Of a stretch of DNA of 64,000 bases, positions 36,588-49,501 are shown in pieces (position 1 is the first letter of the stretch; each line of letters opens with the position of its first letter). This DNA comes from Rhynchospora pubera. Its lineage: Eukaryota; Streptophyta; Magnoliopsida; Poales; Cyperaceae. A model generated the notes under the pieces. It was not told the DNA's origin. It saw only the letters and a list, made by a program, of their open reading frames with translations, and did not search any database. The DNA is taken from assembly GCA_028095005.1 (NCBI GenBank), contig CM051463.1:3208295-3272294 (forward strand). The letters run 5' to 3'. The position numbers and the translations under genes were made by a program.

Positions 36588-39500
36588 CTAAGTGCTATCA
36601 CCATCTTTTTGAGATCGTTTGTGGGGAAAGAATATGATGGTTAATACCAAACAAAGACCCAAACCAACAGCTCCATTGAATGGATGCAAGGGATGGGAGC
36701 TGGTGAGCCAAAAAGGAGTGTTTGGTGTGTACGTTAAGAAACCACCAGTGTGTAAGGTATAGCTTGTGGTCAGTATTCCTGCTCGCAAGCCAATTGGTGC
36801 AGCCAGTTTACCGAGAAACCGTTGCTTTATTCCAGAAAGAACAATTGAAAAGAGCAATAAACCCGGTATAGAATGCACCGACCTGAAATATATTATCCAA
36901 AATTAGACTGCTGCTCGTGACTATGAATGCTTCCAGCAGTAATGCACAACTGGGGTTGCACACATACTTCTGACAGCTAAACAGCCTTTTATCCTTTCAT
37001 AGTTTGACTTGTTTTATGCTTAATTGGATTGTTTGTTGGGCATTGTAAGACTAACATTTAAGCGAAACTGCAGCTCAGCTGGACACTGTGCCACTCATAA
37101 TGTTATGTTTCTAACTGATGATTTTGTTGCTAAAAAAAAAAAGATCTCAAATGCTGGTTTGATGCTAAATTGTTTTTTAGGAAGCAAAAAAAAAAAAAAA
37201 TAAAAATAAAAAAAATAGAGGTTTGATGGGATTTTTAACTCAGGCTACCTGCTCTACAATTACCTTACTGACCACTGGCTGTAAAAAAACTTAACAATGA
37301 GAGAGAGAGAGAGAGAGAGGTACCTATGGATGAATGAGAAGACAATTCCAGATAATACAATAGCTTGGTAATATCCATAGTCAACTGCAATTTCTTCTTC
37401 CAGCCATGATCGAAAAAACAGCTCCTCCACCAATGACACACCAGTTGCTGTTAACAGACCCCTGACCACCAGAACCAGCACACTTCCATATGCTTTTAGT
37501 ACAGCCAAAGTATCCAATGACAGGTGAGGGAGATTGAGAGGCCAAGAGAAGCGAGCATAACCTACAATCGTGTTGATTGAGTGCACTGACACCACGACCA
37601 TGACACCACCAGCTAGACCTTTCAGAAATTCATGCACCTGAAAGGAAATAACACTGGATTCAATGACACTACAGATCAGAAGAAAATAACATAAGTTTAT
37701 GAGTTTGGGTTTACTTTTCAAATACTAGTGACTATACAGCTTTCCTTTCCTCTTTCAGAAAAGACTGCACATTTCACCATTTCTTTTCTTTCTTTGTAAG
37801 CTTTAGGAAAATACTTCTGCCAAAGATACAACATTCACCAACTTTTTCTTTCTTTCTTTTCTCATAAACAATGATGAGCTCTTTTTATTTTTGTCATTTT
37901 ATCTTTTTCATGATAAAGCAACATAAGTATGCAAACATAAGTCTATAGGAACATTTATAATGTCTTGTACAAATGAAAATTATAAAATAAAGATACCCTG
38001 GTGCTAGATGTCAGATCAAGTCCATACTGAGCCACCGGGTCATCATACCCACGAATTCTCTTTCCCCAAAGCATGACAAGAATAGTCACTGCGGTATAAA
38101 GCCCGACCACACATGCGTATCCGACAATTCCAGTTGAGGATTTGATGGACCAGCTCTGCACCAGTGTAGGAAGGAGAGGGATCACCACTGGGGACCAGAG
38201 TAATAGTGCCATACAGGCAAATCCAAGTAACCTAACAATTGAGTACTTAGTTAATTTTGAAGACAGATTTCACATCTGTAATACTTCACAATAGCCTGCT
38301 TCATATCCTACTAGCTCCTTTTGTAGAAAGTAAAAGAAGTTCGCATTTCTATTAGGTTTTTTACTAAAACATATTTATATAAACAACATAAACAAACAAA
38401 CAAACAGCAAAGCCTAAATCCCAAACAAGTTGGGCTCTGCCAATCTGATTTTATTTGGAATATGAAAATTAACAACCTCGCCCAAACCACATTGCCAGCT
38501 CTTCTTAAATTGGATAAACATATTAGAGAAGTGACAAAAAGATGACAAACCTGTGCAACAAAGGGCGTTCGCCAATATGCAAGAAGGAGATGAGACGATC
38601 TGTGAGGCTCATGGCACCACGAATGCCTCCCCATAATAGAGCTACCTTCCCTACAAGCCTCAAAATCCCACCTTTCTGTCCCAGCTCTGCTAAAACTGCT
38701 ACTAGTCTTTACAATAAAAAAAATAAAAAAAAAGAGTATTAATGAAGCAAGTTCGCGTACAGCTGGGACAAGTACAGTACCGATCTTCATTCGAGCTTAA
38801 TTGAGGTAATTTGCAAAGTAGGACTTATTCATTTGTGATGTTTGTACAACAACATTTTTACCCCAACAGAAAAAAGATAATTGAAACATGACAAGTACCT
38901 TTCATGATCAACTTCACCATCACTTTTGGTGGGGACCACAGGCCCAGCGACAGACATCGCCTTCTCAGCAAGGCTGCTTACCAGACTACTGTTTTTCTCT
39001 TGTGCTTCATCATCGAGCTTTGTTTGTACCCCTGAAAGCAACCCTTTCTGATTTGATGTACTAGGGGCCTGTTCTTCACTTTCTTCATTTTTCTGCTTAA
39101 AAGGGGGGAAAAAATACATATCAGTAAAAATGGCAGCCAATCAACTTCAATATAATTAGGAAAAAATATCTAGTTTTGAAGAAATCAATTTACTGTGATT
39201 TACAAGCAACAGAGAAAATAAAGAATAAATAAAGAATACTAGGTTGAGACTAGTACCACATGCCCACACCAAAACACACATAACAACTCAAAATTACAAA
39301 TTGTACCTGATGATGAGCCAGCAATGCTGAAGCACCTAGTGCTGCCGTGACAGTTCCAACCATAATATGTTGGCCTTGCCTTCTATCCATTTCTAAATCT
39401 TTTTTTCCGCCACTTGAAGGTCTTTCCTCTTTAACATTTTTCGCTTCCTCTTGAAGATTGACTTCTTTCTTCTGACCATTATCGCTCCCTACATCAGGAG

Positions 39501-42500
39501 AATCAGAACAATTTGGCACATATCCTTCTTTTATTTGCATATTACCATCACCAAGTGACTCACTTAGCTCAAAATATTTCCTCAAGCATGCCAACATGGC
39601 ACCAACAATCAACCCCATTGGAAGAAGCCTCCTTAAATGATTCGCCTCATGGACCGCACATGACACTGCCTTAATCAGGTACTCACCCTGAATCGTGCCA
39701 ATCTTCTCCTTCGGGATATCATGTCTGGAAAACAATTCCATGTTCAACTCACTATTCGAAACCACTTTCTCAGATACTGATGTGGCAAGTTCTTCTATGT
39801 CGTACACCAGGGTTACATCAACCTTTTCAAAAACTTGGTGTAAGACACCCAGCTTTCGACGAACTTCAGTTTCTAATGCACCTAACAGTTTGTCTCTAAT
39901 AAACAGTGCTACTTGCTCCCTCATAGTTGTAGATGTGTTTTTTTCTTCTTCAAATGAAGTTCCATTGGGGGTATCCTCCAAAATTACATAAGATGGTTCA
40001 ATTACATCATCCAATTCAAGGGGCATCTCTGAATCAATGTCCGAACTTTGGTCTTGATTGATCAGTTTCCATGTTCCCTCTTGCTGGTCAAGAAACAGGT
40101 CAGTTGCCACATCTGAATCCAATTCCTCGGCTTCTAACTGCTTCTGAACATACCGGTGGAAATATTGTGCATATTGCATGCTCAAATATAGGTTTTGTAC
40201 ATTGCTTAATCTCTCAAGAAAATCATGTTTGATGTAGTCATGACTTAGATCTATCTCCTTTAGGTGGTTACTCATGCTTTTCCGTGATGAGGCAATGCCT
40301 TGGCTGCTAATTTCCTTTTGCGAGTTATCTTCAATCCCATTGGAACATGAATGGTTATTTTCATCTTGACCATTTTCCACTTTCATGTTAATAGATTCTT
40401 CATTTCTGACTTCTGTATTTTTGGTCCCTTTACTTGCCTTAGCATCAGTTGCTCCCTCATCATCTTCCAACCTTTTCTCTAGCTGCTCAATCATGTTTTC
40501 AATTACACCAAAAACACTGTTAACTGCCATTTGAGTCGAGTCGTCAAATCCTGTTAAGGCATCCAAGGCCTGAGTTACATTAATAGAAGGTGTCTGTGAA
40601 TCCAAATGTGGTGGTTCCTCAATTTTTGAGGGGCTATTTTGTAAATTGGGCTCCACCATAGTATTGTTTGGTGTAGTTGCAATGTCCCTGCTCTTGCTTG
40701 TTTCATTCACCTGCCTATCCAATCCTTCATGCTGAGGTGAAGCAGTTTCTCGAGAGTTGGCGTTCTGGGTATGTGCAGGTGCATTCTGTTCAACTGTTGG
40801 GTCATCCACTCGTTTGACTTCATCTTTGGGATTACTCGAGTCATTTGACACAGGTAACTGATCTGAGGAGTGCCTCTCACCACCTCCATGCTCCAGATTT
40901 GAAACTTGTGATTCACGTTTCTCTTGTTGTTCTTGTACTATTGGAACTGTTGATGTGGTTTCACCATCTCCTGAATTTTGCAAACCCTTTTCTTGAGTTG
41001 CCATTTCTGAGCTGGAATTTTCAGGAGTAGGTGTCCTCTGTTCAGTAGAAGAGTTGATATCTTTCACTTCTCCACCACGAGTTGAAAGGTCTTCTAAAGT
41101 ACTATTATCCTGACTTTTTGCTTTTGAGTCAACAGGAGGAGCTTCTCCACCATGAGTTGAAAGGTCTTCTACAGGAGGAAGTTTTGGTTTTGGGTCAACA
41201 GGCTTGGTCCAACCAACTCGTTTTAAAACATTCAGGCTTAGATTTGATTTCTGAGCCTGTAAAATTCCAGAAACCACTGTGGTGAGCTTTCCACGTACAT
41301 CTTCTGGTACAGCTTCTTGTAAAGCTTTCATTAAAGTCTCTCCTCCCTCCATTGCTGTCAAAACCTTATTTTGAAAATGGTAAAAATATTAGTTCATTAA
41401 AGTCCTATAGGTTTGTAAGCAATAAAAAAGAGTAGTAGGAAAGGAAAATATAAACAGCTTAATATTATTCACAAAATAGATAATTGAATGTATGCTGCTA
41501 AAAAAAAAAAAAAAAATGAAATACTTGACATGCCCTTTACAAGGCATGGATACAAACACAGACTTACAGTATTACATCATCCATAGCAAATAACCATGTT
41601 TTTTTATCATTCATGTAGAGACAAACAGTCAGAAAAGAGGGTATGAGGGTACGGTTTGTTGAAGAAGGAAACCTCCAGAATATGATGTCTTAGAGGTAGA
41701 CATGATGTTTGATGTAATTTAGTTGTTACTTTTTATTTTTATTATTACTATTAGTCTATTACCATTGCTGTTACTGTTATTGTATTATTATTGTTTTGCT
41801 TGGTTTGCAGTAGTACACATTATATTCTTATACAGTGCAGTAAAAAGAATGGAAATAGTCCAAAAGAAGCCACACCTTCTTTTTCTGTTCTTCATTCAAA
41901 GTACCCGGCATAGTAACATCCAGCATATTCATGACAACAGTTGCCGTTTGTAAAACCTGGCTCTCCTCCCCCTCTTCAACCACTTCCTCTTTGACATCCT
42001 TTGAAACCCCAATCTCTTCTTCTGTACTCTTCTCTACCTTCCCATTCATCGAATGCACGTCAACAGGGGGAGCAATGAGATATCCATTTAAAGGAGTCTT
42101 GTTTAAAGGCAAGGTAGAGGGTTCTTTGTACCTTCTATCTGATTTTTTCTTAGAACCTCTGCCATTGACAAATGAGAAGCTTTTTGATGGGTTAATAGAG
42201 ATGTCGATGTCTTCTAAGAGTGGATGACGGCCTTTTAAAAGTGCAAGCTCAACTGCTGATAGCCACTGTATGAAAAATAAGAAAAAGAATTTTATCATAT
42301 TAAATATTACTGTTACTTTTAAATAATTCTTGTGACCTTGTGCACCAGTGAACAGACAATGGCTGGTACAATAATTCAAGGTGCTTTACCAACAAGAAGA
42401 GAAACAACTAAATGTTCATTATGACTAAAAAGCATGTTCCCCTAAACAAGTAAAAAGCCAGTACCAAAAGGAACAGAAGGAAGCATGCCCAAACTCACAT

Positions 42501-44816
42501 TATTTAAATAACGGTCAGTAACAAGTACCAACAACCAAAATCAACAATTTCATATAATTTGTAATTTAAAAAGTACCTCAATGGCAAGTTGTTGACACCA
42601 CATAACAGCTGATTGGTCAATTCTGATGGTTCCAGTATATAAACAAGAGCAGAGGAGAAGACTTGTAAAAGGATTTTCTGAAATCTCAGTACGTGGTATG
42701 GAGAATACTGGTACTGTCCCACTGTCACTCTGCAGGAAAATTAATTCTGTTATAAGAAATTAACCAATGACGTAAGAGATCCACATTAGGTTGAAATTCA
42801 GAAGAAGCAGATATCGGCAGCCTTCCTCTCCTCTTTGGTTTGTTCAAATATGGGCATATTCGTACTGAACTCTCAACTCTACCCAGAAATGAATAATTCA
42901 ATCCCACTGACAATCTTTCATTTCTTTTTCTTTTCTAGTCAGCATTAAGTGGGTCATATGATTACACAGGAGCTTAAGTTATACTTCAAACAACATATAA
43001 TCACAAAAAAGCACAAGCATACACAGACGTACAAACACAAAAGAAGACAGGCAAACAAAGTGAAAAGTACCTCGATAAAAAGGGCTGGAGTTTTGACATT
43101 TTTTACCAGCTGCCTCGTGCTAATTTTAGCATAAAATTCTTCAACAGAGTCACAACCATGAGAAACCATGGATATTGCTTCATCAAAATCTCGCAGAGTC
43201 ACAGCTGACAAAGCCTTTTGAACATCAAAACCTTTACCTTTTCCTAGAAATAGCTCCTGAAATTATTTATATTTCAATATCTCACCAAAATTCCAGTTTT
43301 TTTGTATTTAATTAAGATTTATATAACAGGTACATACTTGTCTAAATTGGAATTTAATCAAACATTCAAGAACTTATAATAACCATCTTGTAAAAGCCAC
43401 TCAAGATTAGTAATATTATTACAGGGTCTTATTTTGTTTAGTGAACCTCAGTTGTGCAAGTAAGTCATAATTGAATCCAACTCAGCTCATGCACCATTCA
43501 ATTTGTGCAATAAAACACAGAGAAGGTTGATTTAACGCACCTTATTAGCCTGCAAAATATCCATAAACCCACTTAGGAGATCCTGATCTGATAAGTGACT
43601 ATAAGAAATAGACCGTGTAGCCTCGTCCAGGTCGAATGGGTTGTCAATACACACAGCAGCTGTGAGAGGTGTAGAATCCCCAACTTCGGCTAGATATTTT
43701 GTCAGCATATTTGATCCGTACCCCCAGCTAACACTAACGAGCGACGTCCATGGCCGGATGGTGTTCAAGAAGCGAACCACGGTGGAGATATCGTCACTGT
43801 CAGCTGCTGTAAATAACCTACATGAGCAATGTATTTTAACATAATCTTCATTTTTTTTTCTTGTTGTAAATTTTTAATTTATTTTCTCCATGATTATTGT
43901 TTTATTTTAGAACAACCAGTAGTCAACTGGTAAAAAAACTCAACAGCATTTGACTGTATCAGTAAACTAGTGTGCCATAAAATTTGAAGTAAGTAATTTA
44001 ATTGTTATATGATCCAAATTATCACTGAAGAGGAAAAGCTGAAACCAACCTAGGCGTAGTGACAGGAGACCCAGCACAGCCTCTAGGGTTCAAAACCACA
44101 GGAAAATACCCGTGCCGCATCGCATCCAAAACAAACAACTTCACACTCCTCTCCATGCTACCTCGCGGGGTACCCGGCACTACCACCACCGTAGTATCCA
44201 ACCCATGCTCCTTTCTCAAATCCAAGTTCTCAGGATAATCCAAGCTCAAAACCCCACCATCCTTAGTGCGAACACAAATCCTCTGATAATAAAGCTCCAA
44301 CTCAGAACCCTCCTTGGCCTGACCCGGTATCTCACCGCTACTAAAATTGACGTAGTGCCGGGCTTGGGTAACAAGCCGGTCATTGACGCCGTCTAAGAGC
44401 TCCCCGCCATCATCAAATGAGATAGAAGGGCAGCGAAGGAGCACACTGCGATTGAAGGGGGTGGGGGAAGTGAAGAGCACCCACTCGCCGACGGGAGAGG
44501 AGGCGGAGGAGACGGAGTCCGCCTTGCGACTGGTGCTGCCGGGGTTGTAGGAGGAGAGGAAGAGAGCGGCGCCGGAGATGAAGCTGATGGCGGGGGCGAG
44601 GAGGTAGAGAGAGGAGGGATTGGAGACGAGGTCGTCGAGGGAAGAGCGGACGAGAAAGGGGCGGGGTTTTCGTCGGCGGCGGCGCTTGGAGGTGGAGAGG
44701 AGGAGAGAGGGATGGCGCTTGGAGGTGGAGAGGAGGAGGAGGAGAGAGGGATGGCGCTTGGGGGATGGAGGGAGGAAGGAGCGGAGAGGGAAAGGATGCG
44801 TTGGTCGGAGAAGCAT
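36588..44816 (-). CDS. alpha/beta-hydrolase (EMB8-like) fused to CPBP/CAAX-protease membrane domain (AT2G03140-like)
   Basis: Eleven exons on the minus strand: 44050-44816, 43541-43817, 43071-43256, 42577-42729, 41876-42265, 39307-41364, 38899-39092, 38551-38706, 37997-38231, 37324-37637, 36588-36882. Phases agree throughout (5,025 nt, 1,674 aa). The Ser/Arg-rich N-terminus (residues 1-60) looks like a plastid transit peptide. An EMB8-type alpha/beta-hydrolase fold follows (about 205-450: VVVVPGTPRGS, NPRGCAGSP, SWGYGSNML). Then comes a 700-residue acidic, probably disordered exon, then hydrophobic segments. Last is a CPBP (Abi) domain with EELFFR (1543-1548) and FSFIH (1572-1576), the EExxxR and FxxxH motifs. 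The hydrolase nucleophile position reads Gly instead of Ser. The whole layout matches AT2G03140. An upstream in-frame ATG at 44924 would add 36 aa; I prefer 44816, just downstream of a (CT)n leader. Biochemical role unknown. Confidence 0.9.
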
Positions 44817-44850
44817 GTGGAGAGAGAGAGAGAGAGAGAGATGGAGGAAA
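44817..44850 (-). promoter_or_regulatory. (CT)n tract in the 5' leader of the hydrolase/CPBP gene
   Basis: On the minus strand a CT dinucleotide run (about 10 repeats) lies immediately before the preferred ATG at 44816. Pyrimidine tracts of this kind are common in plant 5' leaders. If translation starts at 44924 the tract would instead encode an unusual Leu-Ser repeat, one reason to prefer the later start. Confidence 0.5.
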
Positions 44851-44924
44851 TGAAATGAGAGGAGTGGAAGAAAAGGCGCGAGCGCGGCCCACGAAAATGG
44901 AACACTTTTTTCGGATCTGGACAC

Positions 44925-47014
44925 GTGTATTTTATTTATTATTATTAATTATTAATTTATTTATTGTGAGCTTCAGCTTAGTAATTTAGTATTGATGAGC
45001 ACTGCCGCACTGTTTGACTGTTCAGACTGGAGAGTGATTTATTAGCGTTTATTTACAAAGGAAGTAACCTTAGTTTTATTTTTATTTTTTAAATTAATAC
45101 GGTAATACGACCTTAGTTGATGGTCCAAGGTCCAAGATCCGCATCTTTTGAAGAGGACTCAGGTGAGGTGGCCGTAGTGCCGTACACGCCTATGGAATTA
45201 TGGAACCATACTAATAACATTTTATTTTATTTTTGGGAAAACAGTTTTACTATTGTGATAAATAAATAAATAATAGCAACTACTTCACTCTTCTATTTTT
45301 TTAAATATTTGGATATATTGCAATATCTTAATTAAAAACTACTTACAAGACTTTATTATATATATGGGTGCGTTTGGCACCATTGAGTTTAGTCCTAACC
45401 TTGGTTAGTGACTAAATCACTACACTTTTCTAAAATTAGTTTACCAAATAAGTTGTGGTTAGTACGGTTAGCGACTAAGCAATGTCTAATTTTCTAACCA
45501 TGCAAAATGGTGAGTTAGAATTTTCCCCTTGCATTAACATGGAGAGAGAAAATATTAAAATAGGTCCTTTTAATTTTTTTAATGATGATTAAAAATAATT
45601 AGTAACTAATAATTAATAATACTAAGTAATTAATAATTAATAATAGTTAATATAATAATTAAAGTAATTAATAATTTAATTCAAGATAAATAATAATATT
45701 AAATAATAATTCTGATAACATTTATAATAATTAATAATAGTTATTGTTCTATTAATTAATAATTAATGATGATTAATAATAATTAGTAACTAATAATTAA
45801 TAATAAATTCGGAAAGATAAATTTTCCTCTAAAATTTTATGGAAAGACAATCGTTCATAAATTATTTGCATTATTCTAATCTAAAATAATAATTTTTTCC
45901 GATTAATACTTCACATGATACGTTATGGAAGTATAGAAAATCTTTTCATCAATTAATTGTGTTTCACTTCCGCCAAAATAGAAACTCTCAAAACAGATTA
46001 AAAGAGACTTTTTCACAATTGTATCTATATCCATCTTATTGAATTTGCACTCTTCAAAAGAAAAACCATGAGTCATTTACTAAAGTTTGACATTTTATTA
46101 TAGGAAAACAATTATAATTAAAAACAATATGAAAAAATATTAATATATTATTGTTATCATTGTTATTTGTTGTCCCAACTAAGGTCTAGAGGGTGAATAA
46201 AAAACAATTACAATAATTAAACCGGTTTGAAATTTTTTTTCCAAAACTAAACAATTCAATTAAATAAGAATGCAAGTAATAAATAAAGAGAGGAGACATG
46301 CCCAAACTTGATTACCGAGTTTTGACCCATCAAAATTTTACTAAACCTAGTCGTACATCTCTGGGAGTTTTACAATCATAAAAAGAGTGCACCCCATTCT
46401 ATTTCATTGTGAACGAGACTACAATTTCGAACCGAATCGCTTTGTACAATAAATACCTCAAGATGGATTGCCTAAGCAACTTAAGCACTAAAACTCTCAC
46501 ACAAACTGAAAAAATGATGCTCTCAATCAATATTACTCAAAATGTAGCTATCAACTTAGGGTCTGATCGGAACGAGAAAAACAAAACAAGAATTAGAAAG
46601 AGAATTCTATTTTCGTCGATTCTACTGATCAGAATGGATAGGAGGGAAGAGTCGAATTCAATCTCAGCGATTTGACGAGAAAAAATAGCCTCTTCGAATT
46701 CTCGTCCAAAACGTAGAAATTTGGCACGATTTGATTTCAGCGAGCGAAGTAGCTCCAATAGACATTTCACATTTACCAAATTACCCTTCTCCTTCTCCGA
46801 TACCCGTAACCCATCTCTCTTCCAATACTATCTCACACCATTGTCAAACTTCTTCCCACTTTTCCTCTTGTAATCTTTCCTCTTATGTGCTTCACCTCTT
46901 CCAATATTACCGTTGGTTCCCTCTTAGGCACTCGGCCTCTTCCAACGGCTAACTATCTGGCCCCACGTGTGACATACGACAGTTTTGACTCATGATCAGA
47001 ATATGTTTCAGCCA
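44925..47014. other. 2.1-kb AT-rich intergenic region
   Basis: Expected to hold the promoter of the minus-strand hydrolase/CPBP gene near 44925-45300. 45580-45810 is low-complexity TAATTAATAATAA-type repeat. No gene found; the longest frame is 88 aa (46409-46675) without recognisable motifs. A GGGTGCGTTTGGCACC motif at 45367 resembles a MITE end, but I could not find its partner. Confidence 0.6.
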
Positions 47015-48774
47015 TATAATGTTAGGAAATTGCCCAATTTTAATTTTGTGACTAATTACCATTAATTAATCCAATTAAAACACAAGCAACAAAGGGATCT
47101 AGTACAAAGCTATTCGACACAAGAGATAGGTGGAAATTATACCTCCCGCGAAATCGTATTCGCGGGGCTCGATCCTACGGCATAGAAATCGATGGCGTGC
47201 TTCTCCTTCGTCTCCAAATCGCCTCGAGTCCACCTAGAGATTAACCAAGGTCTAAATCGATTCGTGCTAGCGATTCGATTAGAACAAAGCTAATCCTAAG
47301 GATCAACCCTCTTCAAGAATCAACCTATTTGATTTTGGTGGAGAGTTGTAGCTCAACACATGAGCATATGGAGGAGAGGAGGAGAGAGTGGCGCCGGCCT
47401 AAGAGGGAGGAAAGAGGTGGCGGCTAGGAAAAGGGAAGAGAGAAGGTTGGATTTTGCTACTATACACCTCCTTATATAGTGCACAAACTCTACCTACCTC
47501 CTACCATCTATTTACAAGAATGCCACCTACCTACCACCCTATATGGCTGGTCCTATAATGGGCTTTTGGGCCTCTCATCTCAATTGTTTAGGCCTCTAAT
47601 TCATATAATTAGAACCTACTCCAAATGCTCTTCAATTGGGCTATACATTTAATACATAAATATTGGCCCAATAAATTAATATAACTATTTATATTAAATT
47701 GTGTCGAGCTAAAATAATTATTAACTAATTAATAATTATTCTAGGATTAGCTAATACATTAATTTATTTCAATATGATCCATTTGACTTAATTAATTATA
47801 ACGGTACATAATTAATTAATCAACTTATCATATTTCCGCAATACGAACTATTGCGAATAAATAAATAATGCATTGTCTTGGTCAAAACTCTATTTTGTGT
47901 GACCCTTTGAGGATTTATGCTAAGTTGGACATGGAATTAAATCGCTATTTAATTCCAATAATCATAAGCGGTATGCAACACGTTATGATTCCCAATTCGC
48001 ATAAATAGTGTACTGCTACAATATTTCAATCCTGCATAAGAGAATAAATATGTTTCTCTATTTTGATTCTTATGTCTCACGATATCATCGTATAATCCAA
48101 GATAGGAATGTGTCATTCTTGCAGATTATACGTTTCTTGATCTAGAGTTGATCGCTTAGTTGCGCGCATACGATCCAACTCCATCAAGGGGCCCAAACAG
48201 ATATCGTCACTCACTAAGTGAATTAATGAGGGACATACGGTTTTCTTGATGATTAGCTTTTCCCCGCACAATTCAAGAGAACGTAAATCAAGTCCGTATA
48301 GCAGCCCTTAACGGGAATCAGCGGTAGACGAGATTTATAGAACCTATCCTCATGTGGAAAAGATAATCATCTCAAACTTAGAACCAAAATCATAACGAAA
48401 TAAACAATGACACATAACACAATCCATATGTTTATTTCGTTGGGTCAAGTCCTGTACTATGTTCCATAACATATACATATGCAATTAAGTTGGTAACTCT
48501 TTACCTATGATTAGTAGAACTTAATCATCACTTAACTTGCATACTAATCTTATATGATAATTAATGTTTCTTGTTAATTATCAAGATTATGGACCGTTTA
48601 GATTTATTATTGTCATTCTAAAGAATGATCAACAGAGATCTACAATTCAGATCCTCAACCTGAATGATCTGTCAATAATAAACCTAGGAACAGATGATAA
48701 AATCTCATCCAAAACATAAACTAATAATTAAGTCATTAAATTATTGACTTCTAGGACATAACTCTAACATATAA
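47015..48774 (-). mobile_element. solo LTR of a copia family related to the 16773-26454 element
   Basis: The LTR is 47020-48769 (1,750 bp), flanked by the perfect 5-bp target duplication TATAA (47015-47019, 48770-48774). It begins TGTTAGGAAATTG and ends CTCTAACA. The right-hand two thirds closely match the LTRs at 16773 and 24690, while the left third is clearly diverged. So it comes from a sister subfamily and not the same element. No internal region or second LTR is present, the signature of LTR-LTR recombination. A minus-strand TATA box (TATATAAGG) is conserved near 47490. Confidence 0.92.
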
Positions 48775-49501
48775 AGCGTGGTCAGCGGTGGTGCTTATCA
48801 CACGATATTGTTGGTTGGCCACGAAACAGACTTGCATGTGTTGTGCAACATCTAAGACATCATGAAAATAGGCTAAATGTTGGTGACAATGACTTGTAGT
48901 GGTAACCTAAAGCATGACTGTTGGATATGCCAAAGTGTATTGTATTGGCTGTCGATCTTGAACTGTAGGCCAGAATGGTGTTTAGGTCACTTCTCCTGTT
49001 GTGCATTTAGTACTTAGCAATTTGGGGTAGCAAGTACCGGACATGACCATTAAGGAAGCCAATGGAGGTGTCAAGTAGCTAGGCTCAATAGAGTTGTCTA
49101 GTTAGGATTGTCCAAGCAACTTTTGACCAGCCACTAGAATTAAGCCACCTAGCAGCTTGGACCAGGGAGTAGAAGGCTTGTTGACACATGTCTCTCCACC
49201 TCTTAAGGCTCTCTCTCCCCAGCCATAAGCCCCTCACTTTGAGAAATTTCATACTAACCATGTCTAGCCCCAAAACCGACCAACTATGTCTCGCACGTTT
49301 TCGGTCATGTCTAAAGAGAAAGATCGTGGATTTCCACTATGGGGCGAAAGAAAAGAAAGGGACTGTTAACTATCAGCTCTTTAATTTGAAATAGAAATAT
49401 GTGGGGCACAAGATGATTTAGGCTTCTAATAATTTCTATGATTTATTCCTATATGACCAATCCAAAGTTCCGAACATATTCTAACGATGATAAGTCGTTG
49501 C
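48775..49501. other. spacer without recognisable features
   Basis: About 730 bases with no supportable gene. A 62-aa minus frame (49085-49273) has protein-like composition (RWRDMCQQAFYSLVQAARWL) but no recognised family, and may be an old transposon remnant. Confidence 0.5.

Noticed and set aside
44393..44905. 170- and 159-aa frames overlapping exon 1 of the hydrolase gene
   Set aside because: They are alternative-frame shadows of a GC-rich, pyrimidine-rich exon whose real frame continues in phase through ten more exons.
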